64,000 bases of DNA, taken from assembly GCA_013824245.1 (NCBI GenBank), contig PNNN01000011.1:107396-171395 (forward strand), given 5' to 3'. The DNA is from Chlorobiaceae bacterium. GTDB lineage: Bacteria > Bacteroidota > Ignavibacteria > UBA10030 > SZUA-254. Under the pieces are notes generated by a model that saw only the letters and a program-made list of their open reading frames with translations, had not been told where the DNA came from and made no database searches. The position numbers and the translations under genes were made by a program. Positions 34,371 to 44,432 of the stretch are shown in pieces. Position 1 is the stretch's first letter. Each line of letters opens with the position of its first letter.

Positions 34371-35249
34371 GTGATTAAAATATGGTCAGAAGATGAAATA
34401 AAATTTTTAAAAAAACATTATAGGAAACACGGAGCAAAGTATGTTGCTGAAAAGATAGGCAGAACAACCGATTCTGTTACGATGAAAGCAGGACAACTCG
34501 ATATCCATGTTAAAAATATAAGAAAATGGGAAGAGTGGGAAGACAATTATCTACGGCGTCATCATGAAGACAGAACTAACGGTTCTATTGCCCGATCTCT
34601 TAAAAGAACTGTACCGTCGGTTCTTGGAAGATTGAAAAAGTTAGGACTGACCGGACCTCGTCATGAAAGATGGACGGAAGAACAAAAAGAATTACTTCGA
34701 AGATATTATCCCGATAGATCGGTTTCACTTACGGAACTTGCAAAATTGATCGGCAGATCAAGATACAGCTTACTTATCTATGCACAATACCTCGGAGTGA
34801 ACAGACCTCAGCACGATCATGAATGGTCGAAGGAAGAGCACCGCTACCTTGTTAAAAATTTTAAGAAGAAGACAAACAAGGAACTTGCCGAGGGTCTTGG
34901 TTTAACGCTCAGTGCAGTCAATCATTACCTTAGCCGCCACGGATTAAACCGCCGACCAAAACCGCGTCGATGGACGGATGAGGAAAAAGAATATCTTCGC
35001 GTAAACTATAAAAAAATTCCAACTAAAGAAATTGCAGAAAAATTTCAACGCAGTAAAGATAATATTATCAATTATGCAGGCGAATTAGGATTAAGTTCCG
35101 GTCCAAGTAAATTATGGACTGAACAAGATAAAACTTACGTTATAGAAAATTACAGTAGTGAGCCGATTGAAAAGATAGCGGAAAATTTAGGCAGGACTGC
35201 AAAAGCCGTTGAAGCTTATGTGGTGAAGCATAAATTATTTCGTAAATGA
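34371..35249 (+). CDS. Protein of six tandem Myb/SANT-like DNA-binding repeats
   Basis: The whole 292-residue protein consists of six tandem units of 48-51 residues. Each starts W-[ST/E]-x-[ED]-[EQWH]-x(3)-[YFL]-[LV] (Trp at 5, 53, 101, 152, 201 and 249), continues with a helix holding IA..LGR and ends with a third helix AV..Y..xLGL. This is the Myb/SANT helix-turn-helix pattern. A single or double copy is common in phage and bacterial proteins, but six with nothing else is unusual. It starts with GTG behind AGGGGG and lies 16 bp after the macB-like gene. Sequence-specific DNA binding is expected; the target is unknown. Confidence 0.85.
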   Translation: MIKIWSEDEIKFLKKHYRKHGAKYVAEKIGRTTDSVTMKAGQLDIHVKNIRKWEEWEDNYLRRHHEDRTNGSIARSLKRTVPSVLGRLKKLGLTGPRHERWTEEQKELLRRYYPDRSVSLTELAKLIGRSRYSLLIYAQYLGVNRPQHDHEWSKEEHRYLVKNFKKKTNKELAEGLGLTLSAVNHYLSRHGLNRRPKPRRWTDEEKEYLRVNYKKIPTKEIAEKFQRSKDNIINYAGELGLSSGPSKLWTEQDKTYVIENYSSEPIEKIAENLGRTAKAVEAYVVKHKLFRK

Positions 35250-35309
35250 ACTGATCGTTAGTTTCAGTATTTAAGTCGAAAAATAATTATTTTTACATTG
35301 ATTAGGTAG

Positions 35310-37325
35310 ATGGCATTTCAACTCATCTCTGATTTTAAACCGGACGGCGATCAACCGCAAGCTATAAAAGAGCTTTCTGAAGCTGTTTTGCGCGGAGATA
35401 AATATCAAACTCTTCTCGGCGTTACAGGGAGCGGGAAAACCTTCACTATTTCCAACGTCATCGCCCAAATAAATAAACCGACACTTATTATGTCGCATAA
35501 TAAAACCCTCGCGGCTCAGTTGTACGCAGAGTTTAAACAATTTTTTCCCAAAGATCATGTCGAGTTTTTTATTTCTTACTACGATTATTATCAGCCCGAA
35601 GCTTATTTACCTGTAACCGATACTTATATTCAAAAAGATTCGTCGGTGAATGACGAAATAGATAGACTGCGCCTCAAGGCAACCAGCGCATTGCTTAGCG
35701 GTGATTCTAATGTAATTGTTGTTGCATCTGTAAGTTGTATTTACGGTATCGGCGCACCCGACGAATGGCTCGATCAGATGCTTCGCATCAAAAAGGGAGA
35801 CCAAATTGAACGAAGCGTTTTATTGAAAAAACTTATTGCCATTCATTATTCAAGAAACGATTTCGAGTTTAGCAGAGGAACTTTTCGTGTCCGCGGCGAT
35901 ATTATCGAGATAATTCCCGCTTACGAAAACGAAGAAGCGCTACGCATTGAACTTTTTGGCGATGAAATTGAAAAAATATCTCATATAAATCCTCTTACCG
36001 GACATTTTATTTCAGAAAGCGCGTTTGAAATAATTTATCCCGCTAAACATTTCATCACTACACCGGCAACATTAGAACGTGCGATAGTAGACATAGAAGC
36101 CGAGCTAAATGAACAGGTGAAAGTTTTTAAGCAAATTGGTAAGCTTGTTGAGGCGCAGAGAATAGAACAACGCACCCGTTTCGATATCGAAATGATGCGT
36201 GAGGTGGGGTACTGTTCCGGAATAGAAAATTATTCCCGCCACATTGCCGGAAGACCTCCGGGCTCGCGACCTCATTGTCTGTTCGATTATTTCCCAAAAG
36301 ATTTTCTTCTCGTTGTTGATGAATCGCATGTTTCTGTTCCTCAGGTTGGCGGTATGTGGCACGGCGACCGCGCCCGAAAAACAACTTTAGTTGATTTTGG
36401 ATTTCGGTTACCTTCGGCGTTAGATAACAGACCACTTACTTTTGAAGAGTGGGAAAAGATTATTAATCAGGTTATATTTGTCAGCGCAACACCGGGTCTG
36501 TACGAGCTGGAAAAATCTAAAGGAGTTGTTGTTGAGCAGATAATAAGACCCACCGGACTTGTTGATCCCGAAGTGGATGTCCGCCCGATAAAAAATCAAA
36601 TTGATGATCTTATTCATGAAATCCGTGAACGCGTAACAAGAAAAGAACGGATTCTTATTACGACTCTGACAAAACGGATGGCGGAAGACTTATCAAAATA
36701 TCTAAGCGATATTAAAATCAAAGTTAGATATATTCATTCTGAGATAGATTCGTTGGAGAGAGTTGAGATACTCCGCAACCTGCGTTTAGGCGACTTCGAT
36801 GTTTTGGTGGGTGTAAATTTATTGCGTGAAGGATTGGATTTGCCGGAAGTGTCGCTTGTGGCTATTTTAGATGCGGATAAGGAAGGTTTCTTACGCTCAG
36901 ATAAATCGTTAATACAAACCGCAGGCAGAACAGCCCGGAATATAAACGGTAAAGTAATTCTTTACGCCGATATTGAAACTGGATCGATGAAGCGTATGCT
37001 GGATGAAACACGGCGGCGCCGCGAGAAGCAAATTGAATATAATAAAGAGCACGGTATTACTCCGAAGACGATATACAAAACAACCGAAGAAGTACTTGCC
37101 GCAACTGCAGTAGCTGATGTGAAGGCATCGCGAGATGCGCGGCGTGAACGAGAAAAAGTGCCCGTTGTTTCAGAATCCATATTCAAATATATGACAAATG
37201 ATCAGCGCAAAGATCTTGTCGAAGAACTTCGCTCGGAAATGCGCAAGGCATCGAAAGATTTAGAGTTTGAAAGAGCGGCGGATTTGAGAGATGAAATTGC
37301 ACGACTTGCGAAAATAATAAAATAG
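35310..37325 (+). CDS. uvrB: Excinuclease ABC subunit B
   Basis: A 671-residue UvrB, the damage-verification helicase of nucleotide excision repair. Walker A is GVTGSGKT (37-44), the beta-hairpin region has [10 protein letters not shown], and motif II lies in VDESH near residue 340. Helicase motifs V-VI appear as [30 protein letters not shown] and QTAGRTARN. The C-terminal UVR domain ([13 protein letters not shown]) binds UvrC. Length and motifs are complete. It is followed after 13 bp by comF. Confidence 0.98.
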   Translation: MAFQLISDFKPDGDQPQAIKELSEAVLRGDKYQTLLGVTGSGKTFTISNVIAQINKPTLIMSHNKTLAAQLYAEFKQFFPKDHVEFFISYYDYYQPEAYLPVTDTYIQKDSSVNDEIDRLRLKATSALLSGDSNVIVVASVSCIYGIGAPDEWLDQMLRIKKGDQIERSVLLKKLIAIHYSRNDFEFSRGTFRVRGDIIEIIPAYENEEALRIELFGDEIEKISHINPLTGHFISESAFEIIYPAKHFITTPATLERAIVDIEAELNEQVKVFKQIGKLVEAQRIEQRTRFDIEMMREVGYCSGIENYSRHIAGRPPGSRPHCLFDYFPKDFLLVVDESHVSVPQVGGMWHGDRARKTTLVDFGFRLPSALDNRPLTFEEWEKIINQVIFVSATPGLYELEKSKGVVVEQIIRPTGLVDPEVDVRPIKNQIDDLIHEIRERVTRKERILITTLTKRMAEDLSKYLSDIKIKVRYIHSEIDSLERVEILRNLRLGDFDVLVGVNLLREGLDLPEVSLVAILDADKEGFLRSDKSLIQTAGRTARNINGKVILYADIETGSMKRMLDETRRRREKQIEYNKEHGITPKTIYKTTEEVLAATAVADVKASRDARREREKVPVVSESIFKYMTNDQRKDLVEELRSEMRKASKDLEFERAADLRDEIARLAKIIK

Positions 37326-37338
37326 AATTGGTAAAAGC

Positions 37339-38061
37339 ATGGGGGTAGCACAATTAAATATTTTCCGACAAACTCTTATCGATCCCATACTGGATTTTGT
37401 TTTTCCACCGGTTTGTCTCGCTTGTAATAAGCGAATAGAGACTAAAAACGAAAGCATGTGCCGCCAATGTTGGGAGAGTATAACTCGCGTCGATTCACTT
37501 CACCCAACGTGGATAGAGATTAAATCTAAATTCGACGCTGAAGGTTTTATAAAAGATTTCAGTTCGTCATTCCTCTTCGAAAAAGAAGGAGCGTTGCAGC
37601 ATCTTATCCACCTTCTAAAATATCAGGGTATGAAATCGTTAGGAATAAAATTAGGGGAAGAAGTGGGCAGGAAAATGCTTCTCGATGAATATTATGCCGG
37701 TGCCGATTATCTAATACCAATCCCTCTTCATAAACTCAAGTATCGCGAGCGCGGGTATAACCAAAGCGAATTTATATGTAAGGGTATATCTAATGTTACC
37801 CAAATATCTGTGAATAACTCTATCGCCATAAGAATAAAATACACTCAAACTCAAACTCAGCTTAATCTAATTGAACGGAAAGAGAATATCGGAGATGCGT
37901 TCAAAATAGATGAAAAATATCAATATCTTATTCAAGGTAAAACATTTATAATTGTTGATGATGTAATTACAACCGGCTCAACGATAAATTCGTGCGCGAA
38001 GATGCTTCTTGCAACCGGTGCCGGTTGCGTTCTTGCTGCTTCGGTGGCGTTGGCTGAGTAG
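37339..38061 (+). CDS. ComF family phosphoribosyltransferase-like protein
   Basis: A 240-residue ComF/GntX protein: an N-terminal four-cysteine zinc motif (CLACNKRIETKNESMCRQCW), then YRERGYNQSEFICKGIS, and the PRPP-binding loop FIIVDDVITTGSTINSCAKML. ComF proteins assist single-stranded DNA uptake in natural transformation, and related proteins have unknown metabolic roles. No other competence genes are in the window. The 13-bp gap to uvrB suggests a common transcript. Confidence 0.9.
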   Translation: MGVAQLNIFRQTLIDPILDFVFPPVCLACNKRIETKNESMCRQCWESITRVDSLHPTWIEIKSKFDAEGFIKDFSSSFLFEKEGALQHLIHLLKYQGMKSLGIKLGEEVGRKMLLDEYYAGADYLIPIPLHKLKYRERGYNQSEFICKGISNVTQISVNNSIAIRIKYTQTQTQLNLIERKENIGDAFKIDEKYQYLIQGKTFIIVDDVITTGSTINSCAKMLLATGAGCVLAASVALAE

Positions 38062-38176
38062 TTGGAATTCCTGTAAGGGTTTTATTAACCTTCGAAATCC
38101 GGATAGTTACGATCAAATCTTAAGTTGATACAAACTAATTCCAATTCAATATTTTACTTCGTCAGGTTATCCGCAT

Positions 38177-38205
38177 TTGTATTTCATTACCATCTTTGGT
38201 AAATT
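38177..38205 (+). promoter_or_regulatory. Possible promoter for gap-pgk
   Basis: TTGTAT at 38177-38182 and TAAATT at 38200-38205 are spaced by 17 bp, 63 bp before the gap start codon. The match is weaker than those at 11265 and 53061. Confidence 0.4.
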
Positions 38206-38267
38206 ATTGCAGTCAAAAATTTAATTCTAATCTAAAAGAAAATATTCAAACGAAATGGAGATTATCA

Positions 38268-39323
38268 ATGACAGTTAAAGTAGGTATTAACGGATTCGGA
38301 CGAATCGGTCGACAGGTGTTCAGGATTATACGTGATAACTATCCTAAAACTTTGGAGGTTGTAGCGATAAATGATATCGGTGATCTAAAAACGATGGCTC
38401 ACCTTTTAAGGTACGACACAAACTACGGCAAGTTCAACGGTAAAGTTGAGGTTGGTGACGGTGAACTTATTATCGACGAAAAAAAAATTAAGATGTTCAA
38501 AGAAACCGAGCCGGATAAACTTCCTTGGAGTTCAGTAGGTGTTGATATCGTAATTGAAGGCACCGGACTCTTTACAATCAAGAAAGATGGTGTAAATAAA
38601 AAAGGAAAGACCGTCAAGGGTGCCGAAAACCATATCACAAAAGGCGGCGCCAAGAAAGTTATTATTACCGCTCCCGCCGAAGGTGAAGACCTCACAGTTG
38701 TTCTTGGTGTGAATGAGAAAAATTATGATCCCCAAAATCATCATGTTATTTCCAACGCTTCTTGCACTACCAATTGTCTCGCGCCGGCAGTTAAGGTTGT
38801 ACACGATAAATTCAAAATCATGAAGGGATTGATGACAACCATTCATGCTTACACGAACGATCAGAAAATTCTCGATTTACCCCATAGCGATTTACGCCGA
38901 GCTCGCGCAGCAGCAATGAACATCATTCCAACAACGACCGGCGCGGCAAAAGCTTTAGCGCTTGTAATTCCTGAACTCAAAGGTAAGTTCGATGGATACG
39001 CTTTACGCGTTCCGACATCGACAGTATCTGTAGTGGATTTTACTGCGCAGGTAGAAGTACCTTGTACAACCGATGAATTGCGTCAATCTTTCCGCGATGC
39101 AGCGGCTGGTCCAATGAAAGGTATTCTTGCGGCTATTGATGAACCTTTAGTAAGTGTTGACTTCAAAGGAGATCCGCACAGTTCATCGGTAGATTTACCA
39201 TTCACTCAGGTTCTTGGTAAAGAGAAGAGTGACTTCATAAAAGTTGTTACATGGTACGATAACGAGTGGGGTTATTCTGTTCGAACTGCAGATCTGGCTA
39301 ATCTCATTGCATCAAAATTATAA
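38268..39323 (+). CDS. gap: Glyceraldehyde-3-phosphate dehydrogenase, type I
   Basis: A 351-residue NAD-dependent enzyme that converts glyceraldehyde-3-phosphate to 1,3-bisphosphoglycerate. The ATG at 38268 is chosen over the upstream open frame because [16 protein letters not shown] is the standard start and GGAG precedes it at the right distance. The active-site motif [12 protein letters not shown] has the nucleophilic Cys at 166, and [35 protein letters not shown] follows. An Asn-Lys-Lys-Gly-rich insertion near 100-115 makes it slightly longer than usual. pgk follows 19 bp downstream. Confidence 0.97.
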   Translation: MTVKVGINGFGRIGRQVFRIIRDNYPKTLEVVAINDIGDLKTMAHLLRYDTNYGKFNGKVEVGDGELIIDEKKIKMFKETEPDKLPWSSVGVDIVIEGTGLFTIKKDGVNKKGKTVKGAENHITKGGAKKVIITAPAEGEDLTVVLGVNEKNYDPQNHHVISNASCTTNCLAPAVKVVHDKFKIMKGLMTTIHAYTNDQKILDLPHSDLRRARAAAMNIIPTTTGAAKALALVIPELKGKFDGYALRVPTSTVSVVDFTAQVEVPCTTDELRQSFRDAAAGPMKGILAAIDEPLVSVDFKGDPHSSSVDLPFTQVLGKEKSDFIKVVTWYDNEWGYSVRTADLANLIASKL

Positions 39324-39342
39324 GAGAAATAAAAATTGATAT

Positions 39343-40518
39343 ATGAATAAAAAAACCGTAAAAGATATCGATCTCCAAGGTAAACGTGTTCTTATGCGCG
39401 TTGATTTCAATGTTCCGATGGATAAGGGCGTGGTCACTGATGACAAGCGCATACGTGCCGCGCTTCCAACGATTCAATATGTTTTAGAACAAGGCGCTTC
39501 GTTGATAGTGATGAGCCATTTAGGCCGCCCTAAGGGAGTTGGCTTTGAAGCGGAATTCAGTTTGAAGTCGGCTTCTGATGTTTTAGCGAAATTGTTAAAC
39601 AAACCTGTAAAAATAGCATCTGATTGTATAGGCACAGAGGTTGAGTCGCTGTCGAAAAATTTGAAATCGGGTGAAGTGCTTATGTTAGAGAATGTCCGTT
39701 TTCATAAAGAAGAAGAAAAGAACGATCCTGAGTTTGCAAAAAAACTTGCCGCACTCGGAGAGATATATGTTAACGATGCGTTCGGTTCTGCGCATCGCGC
39801 TCATGCAAGCACAGAAGGTGTGGCGAAATATCTTCCTGCGATTTCCGGTTTTTTAATGCAGCAGGAATTGGAATATCTAAGCAAAGCAACAATGAACCCC
39901 GAGCGGCCATATGTTGCAATTCTTGGCGGCGCTAAAATAAGTGATAAAATTGCTGTGATTGAAAACTTGTTGACTAAATGCGATACGCTGATTATCGGCG
40001 GGGGAATGGCGAACACATTTCTCGCCGCAAAAGGTTTTAATATGGCAGAAAGTTTGGTAGAACAAACTGCCATCGATACTGCAAAAAAGATTATTGCAAA
40101 CTCCGGCAGCAAACTCCTTTTACCTGTCGATGGTGTTGTGGGTTTAAAAGCCGATCCTCAAGCCCAACCAAAAATATTTGATGCTAATAAAGTACCGAGT
40201 GGCGGAAGCATGATGGATATTGGTCCGAGGAGCATTGAGAGTTTCAGTAATGTATTGAAGAATGCGAAGCTCGTTGTATGGAACGGACCGATGGGTGTTT
40301 TCGAAGATCCGCGATACTCGGAAGGAACATTTGCAATTGCAAAGCTGCTGGCAACATGTGGCGCAACGACTGTCATTGGAGGAGGCGATAGTGCATCGGC
40401 TGTAAAAAAAGCAGGAGTGGCAAAACAAATGTCGCATGTTTCTACTGGCGGTGGTGCTTCGCTCGAATTTCTTGAGGGGAAAATCCTTCCCGGCGTTGCA
40501 GCGCTAATGGACAAATAA
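39343..40518 (+). CDS. pgk: Phosphoglycerate kinase
   Basis: A 391-residue monomeric kinase that makes ATP from 1,3-bisphosphoglycerate. Start region RVDFNVPMD, then [21 protein letters not shown] and [15 protein letters not shown] contain the substrate-binding basic patch. The nucleotide domain has [21 protein letters not shown] and the glycine-rich [14 protein letters not shown]. Complete and of normal length. It forms the glycolytic gap-pgk operon. Confidence 0.98.
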   Translation: MNKKTVKDIDLQGKRVLMRVDFNVPMDKGVVTDDKRIRAALPTIQYVLEQGASLIVMSHLGRPKGVGFEAEFSLKSASDVLAKLLNKPVKIASDCIGTEVESLSKNLKSGEVLMLENVRFHKEEEKNDPEFAKKLAALGEIYVNDAFGSAHRAHASTEGVAKYLPAISGFLMQQELEYLSKATMNPERPYVAILGGAKISDKIAVIENLLTKCDTLIIGGGMANTFLAAKGFNMAESLVEQTAIDTAKKIIANSGSKLLLPVDGVVGLKADPQAQPKIFDANKVPSGGSMMDIGPRSIESFSNVLKNAKLVVWNGPMGVFEDPRYSEGTFAIAKLLATCGATTVIGGGDSASAVKKAGVAKQMSHVSTGGGASLEFLEGKILPGVAALMDK

Positions 40519-40593
40519 CTGTCTTAATCGTGCTGGACATATTTTCGGTTCAATAAATTTGTTATCACGGCGCTGATTTATATTTTGGGAGAT

Positions 40594-40610
40594 GAAACCT
40601 AAATGGTTTC
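40594..40610 (+). terminator. Small hairpin after pgk
   Basis: GAAACC-TAAAT-GGTTTC followed by GCTTTCGTTT. It is short and AT-poor in the U-tract, so a weak terminator at best; it lies 76 bp after the pgk stop. Confidence 0.4.
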
Positions 40611-40646
40611 GCTTTCGTTTATATTAAAAAAGGTTTATATTATTCC

Positions 40647-41549
40647 ATGTCATATTATCGTTATTCAAATTCAAGTTTTTTAAAACCATCATTGTTTGGG
40701 GGATTCAAATTTTTCCCGCCGGTTATAAAAGCGCTTCTGGTTAGCAATGTAGCTATTTATTTCCTTGCAAGTTTCTTCGGGCTTTTTCGATATCAGGGTA
40801 TGCCGCTATCGGTATTTATCGACACGATATTACCGCTGTACCCGATTGGCAATGGATTTTATTTCTGGCAACTCTTCACTTATATGTTCATGCACGGCGG
40901 ATTCATGCACCTTCTCTTCAATATGTTCGCCTTATGGATGTTCGGAATGGAGCTGGAAAACCAATGGGGTTCAAAGAAATTTTTCCTGTACTATATGCTT
41001 TGCGGCTTGGGCGCGGGATTATCGAATTTATTCATCGCTCCTTTATTCGCAACAGGTGGTCCGACCGTAGGCGCATCGGGTGCTGTGTACGGTGTTCTGA
41101 TTGCGTTCGGTATGTTATTCCCCGACCGACCGATTTTTGTATACTTCCTTCTTCCGATACGTGCAAAATATTTTGTGATGCTTTATATCGGCATCGAGAT
41201 TTACGCAGGTGTAACCGGCACTATGGATGGTATAGCGCATTTTGCGCATTTAGGCGGCGCGGCTGTTGGTTTTATATATCTCCTTGCTGAAAGAAAAGGA
41301 TTCTCAATCGAACGCTTTTTACCGAAACGTAAAATGACTTATGTGAGCGGAGGGAAGGAATATGAATATGCATCTTCCGGAAGATCGGATGTATCGGATG
41401 CAAGTTATTTCGATATACATGATGAAAGAAAATCTGAAGCTGAAAAAAGTGTCGACGATATTCTCGATAAAATAAATCAGCATGGATACCAAAGCTTGAC
41501 AGATGAAGAAAAGAAAATTCTATTCGAAGCAAGTAAGAAACTTAATTAA
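40647..41549 (+). CDS. Rhomboid family intramembrane serine protease
   Basis: A 300-residue rhomboid with six membrane segments in residues 25-215. The catalytic dyad is Ser144 in VGASGAVYG and His201 in AHLGGAAVG, with HGGFMHLLFNMFALWMFGMELE as the conserved L1-helix 2 region. It cleaves membrane proteins within the bilayer; no substrate is known. The cytoplasmic C-terminal tail (220-300) is acidic and ends with VDDILDKINQHGYQSLTDEEKKILFEASKKL, a small tail domain common in FCB rhomboids. Confidence 0.95.
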   Translation: MSYYRYSNSSFLKPSLFGGFKFFPPVIKALLVSNVAIYFLASFFGLFRYQGMPLSVFIDTILPLYPIGNGFYFWQLFTYMFMHGGFMHLLFNMFALWMFGMELENQWGSKKFFLYYMLCGLGAGLSNLFIAPLFATGGPTVGASGAVYGVLIAFGMLFPDRPIFVYFLLPIRAKYFVMLYIGIEIYAGVTGTMDGIAHFAHLGGAAVGFIYLLAERKGFSIERFLPKRKMTYVSGGKEYEYASSGRSDVSDASYFDIHDERKSEAEKSVDDILDKINQHGYQSLTDEEKKILFEASKKLN

Positions 41550-41631
41550 TTGATTCACGATTCAAGCTTCATGCTATTCCATATACAATTATTACAATCA
41601 TTAAAATATTTTCAATCATATAATCTTAGCA

Positions 41632-42735
41632 ATGCAAAATAACCCGCAATCTAAAGAGCATGCCTCATACAAAGTCGGCATTCGACGGTCGACTCGACAA
41701 GTTAATGTTGGCGGAGTTCTTGTCGGTGGTAATGCGCCAATCTCCGTTCAGACTATGACTAAGTCGAAGACATCGGATGTTGCGGCAACAGTTGCACAAA
41801 TTAAACAGTCGGCTATTGCAGGATGTGATATTATACGCGTAACCGTGAACGATGAACCTGCTGCCGATGCCATTGCAGAAATTGTAAAACAATCTCCTAT
41901 ACCGGTTGTTGCTGATATTCACTTCAATCATATCTTTGCTCTGAAATCTATCGATGCGAATGTTGCAAAAGTTCGTTTGAATCCGGGTAACATCGGATCA
42001 AAAGACCGAATTCATCAGGTTCTTACTGCCGCAAAAGCAAAAGGAATCCCGATAAGAATCGGTGTCAATTCCGGTTCGCTTGAAGAAGATATTCTGGAAA
42101 AGCACGGTTATCCGACTGCTGAAGCTCTATTTGAAAGCGCTATGCGGCATGTTGAGATTTGCGATGAGTTTAATTTTAGAGATGTGATAATTTCTGTGAA
42201 GTCGACAGATGTGAAGTTGATGATTGAAGCATATCGGTTGATCGCACAGCGGACAGATATTCCACTGCACCTTGGTGTAACAGAAGCTGGACCTACAAAA
42301 ATTGGAACGATCAAATCGGCAGTTGGAATCGGAACACTTTTAGCGGAAGGAATTGGAGATACAATCCGCGTTTCTTTGACCGACGATCCGGTTAAAGAAG
42401 TTGAGGTTGGGAAAGAAATACTCAGATCTTTAAGTTTGGCAACACGTAATGTGGAATTGATCGCTTGTCCGACATGCGGCAGATTGGAGGTTGATCTCTT
42501 CGGAATAATGAAAGAACTTGAGGAAAAACTATCCGGCGTGAAAAAACCGATTAAGATAGCGGTTCTCGGTTGTGTTGTAAACGGACCCGGTGAAGCAAGT
42601 GAAGCCGATATCGGTATTGCTGCGGGAAAAGGTGTTGCAATACTTTACCGTAAAGGTGTTGTTGTAAGGAAAATAAAAGAGGAGGAAATTGTTCCAGCTA
42701 TATTAGAGGAAGTTGAAAAATTTCAGGTGCTGTAA
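41632..42735 (+). CDS. ispG: 4-hydroxy-3-methylbut-2-en-1-yl diphosphate synthase
   Basis: A 367-residue IspG (GcpE) of the short bacterial type in the non-mevalonate isoprenoid pathway. The TIM-barrel part has PISVQTMTKSKTSDV, VRVTVND-like IIRVTVNDEP, VADIHFN and KVRLNPGNIG. The 4Fe-4S domain has LIACPTCGR (two Cys) and VLGCVVNGPGEASEADIGIA (third Cys), all ligands present. It reduces MEcPP to HMBPP. The polyprenyl synthase at 44433-45410 uses the pathway product. Confidence 0.96.
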   Translation: MQNNPQSKEHASYKVGIRRSTRQVNVGGVLVGGNAPISVQTMTKSKTSDVAATVAQIKQSAIAGCDIIRVTVNDEPAADAIAEIVKQSPIPVVADIHFNHIFALKSIDANVAKVRLNPGNIGSKDRIHQVLTAAKAKGIPIRIGVNSGSLEEDILEKHGYPTAEALFESAMRHVEICDEFNFRDVIISVKSTDVKLMIEAYRLIAQRTDIPLHLGVTEAGPTKIGTIKSAVGIGTLLAEGIGDTIRVSLTDDPVKEVEVGKEILRSLSLATRNVELIACPTCGRLEVDLFGIMKELEEKLSGVKKPIKIAVLGCVVNGPGEASEADIGIAAGKGVAILYRKGVVVRKIKEEEIVPAILEEVEKFQVL

Positions 42736-42786
42736 TTTTTTTTATTGCGAATAGTTTTCAATGTTCCGAATTTTGTTTAGAGCGAA

Positions 42787-44238
42787 TCAATAATTCAAAT
42801 CATAAAACTTCTTACGCCATAATTTTAAATAAGGAGCTGGATCATCATAATTAATACCACTGGCTTCAACAAGATAATTTTTGGCATTTTCTTTTTCGGT
42901 TGAGTCGCCGACAAAATAAACACCGATTGCATTCAGGAAGACAATCTGGGGCCACATCTTATCGAGATCTCGCTGCCACTCCTCACGTGACATTGTAGGT
43001 GAACCGATTCTCGGGTCAAAGCCGAGAGATATTAAATCGTCAATAAACTTTAAAAATTCTTTAGTCCCAATCAGTTGAGAACTTTTTTCAAAGATTTGTT
43101 TTTTATAATTCTCCGACCTTAGAAGTTCTAATCCTTTAAATGGATATCTTTGGCGCCACGTTTTCCACTGTTCCGTTGTTGAGAAACTAGTATCACAATG
43201 AAATTTCAAAGTGTTAAGGGCTATTTGATAAAGGTTTTTACCTGAAGCTCCATTTTTATGAGATTCAAATAATTCAAGCCGCTTTAAAGATGCCTGAATA
43301 ATTCTATTGCTAAAAATATACTGCAACGGATGGTGATTGATAACAAAACCATTACGAATTATGAACGCATCATAATAATCAGGTAACAAGTTGTCGTCAT
43401 TTGGCGGCGAGTCTTTCCATGGAACATCCTCAGCATTGATAAAAAAATCTGATGAACCGAACTGCTCGGATTTAAGCGGGGAACGACTTCGAGCTACCTG
43501 ATTGATTGTAAAAACCTGATCAGATCCAAGTGCTTGTTTCAAATATCCTCCGAGGAACATTCCTTTGCTTTCTTCTGGCGTGAGTACGCCGCTATAATCT
43601 TTTCTTACTGTTTTTATTTTCAGATGGCCAGCCCCATAGAATATTATTGCTTTAAAGCTTGGATATTCATTGAGATATGAAATTATATTCGATGAAATTA
43701 AGCTATCGCGCTGATTGACAAAGAATAGTCGCGATGCCCTTTCAGAAGAATCTATTATTTTTGGATCAAAGATATTCATAGCTTCAGGTCCTTGAATATC
43801 GAAAACAATCTGTTTAGAAGGTGGAAACTTGTTGTTCAGAGTATCAACACGTTTAGATATGTTTCGAAGGTCGGAATAAAATTCAAGTCTTTCGATAGAA
43901 ATATTCGGTAAAACAAGATCCAAAAAGGGATCTATGTCACCGGTTTTTATATACTGTTTAATAAGATTATTTATTTGCTTATCCTCCTCGAGAAATAATG
44001 CCATGTTCATTATTTCTGATTCACCTTTCTCAACCATAGTCAGCCATGTTGATACAGTTTTAACCAGACTCTGATATGGTAAAGGAAATCCGTGAGCAAA
44101 ATCTCCTAACATAACAATGCGTTTTTTTGAAAGCTCCCGGACGATATGCACTTCGGGATCTTCTATATATATTTTGGATTGATGGCAGGATAAAGATACG
44201 ATGATGGTAAAACAAACAATAAAATTTCTATACCTCAT
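42787..44238 (-). CDS. Unknown lipoprotein, possibly erythromycin-esterase/ChaN-like fold
   Basis: A 483-residue lipoprotein with lipobox VSLSC (Cys about 18). Residues 38-60 (SKKRIVMLGDFAHGFPLPYQ) recall the LGE.HG loop of erythromycin esterase-like proteins and ChaN-type haem-binding lipoproteins, and later AIIFYGAGHLKIKT has the G-x-G-H motif of that fold. The C-terminal 200 residues have no recognisable feature. Enzyme activity is a guess. A strong promoter precedes it. Confidence 0.62.
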   Translation of the reverse strand: MRYRNFIVCFTIIVSLSCHQSKIYIEDPEVHIVRELSKKRIVMLGDFAHGFPLPYQSLVKTVSTWLTMVEKGESEIMNMALFLEEDKQINNLIKQYIKTGDIDPFLDLVLPNISIERLEFYSDLRNISKRVDTLNNKFPPSKQIVFDIQGPEAMNIFDPKIIDSSERASRLFFVNQRDSLISSNIISYLNEYPSFKAIIFYGAGHLKIKTVRKDYSGVLTPEESKGMFLGGYLKQALGSDQVFTINQVARSRSPLKSEQFGSSDFFINAEDVPWKDSPPNDDNLLPDYYDAFIIRNGFVINHHPLQYIFSNRIIQASLKRLELFESHKNGASGKNLYQIALNTLKFHCDTSFSTTEQWKTWRQRYPFKGLELLRSENYKKQIFEKSSQLIGTKEFLKFIDDLISLGFDPRIGSPTMSREEWQRDLDKMWPQIVFLNAIGVYFVGDSTEKENAKNYLVEASGINYDDPAPYLKLWRKKFYDLNY

Positions 44239-44298
44239 TTGACAAATCCCTCTGTTATGGAAATCCAGTGATGAAATTTATTACAGATTCCAGTGGAT

Positions 44299-44327
44299 AG
44301 TATAAAGAATTATCTCGGTATTGTCAA
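44299..44327 (-). promoter_or_regulatory. Sigma-70-type promoter of the lipoprotein gene
   Basis: On the minus strand TTGACA (44327-44322) and TATACT (44304-44299) are separated by exactly 17 bp, about 60 bp before the start codon at 44238. A long 5' leader is thus not needed. Confidence 0.72.
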
Positions 44328-44432
44328 ATATTAAGCGTGAATCTATTGATGATTGGTGGTTGGAAATATTCGTAATAATAAGATGAATCGGAGATTGGTC
44401 GGGTGTAGGAACTCCCTCCCAGATATTGAGTT

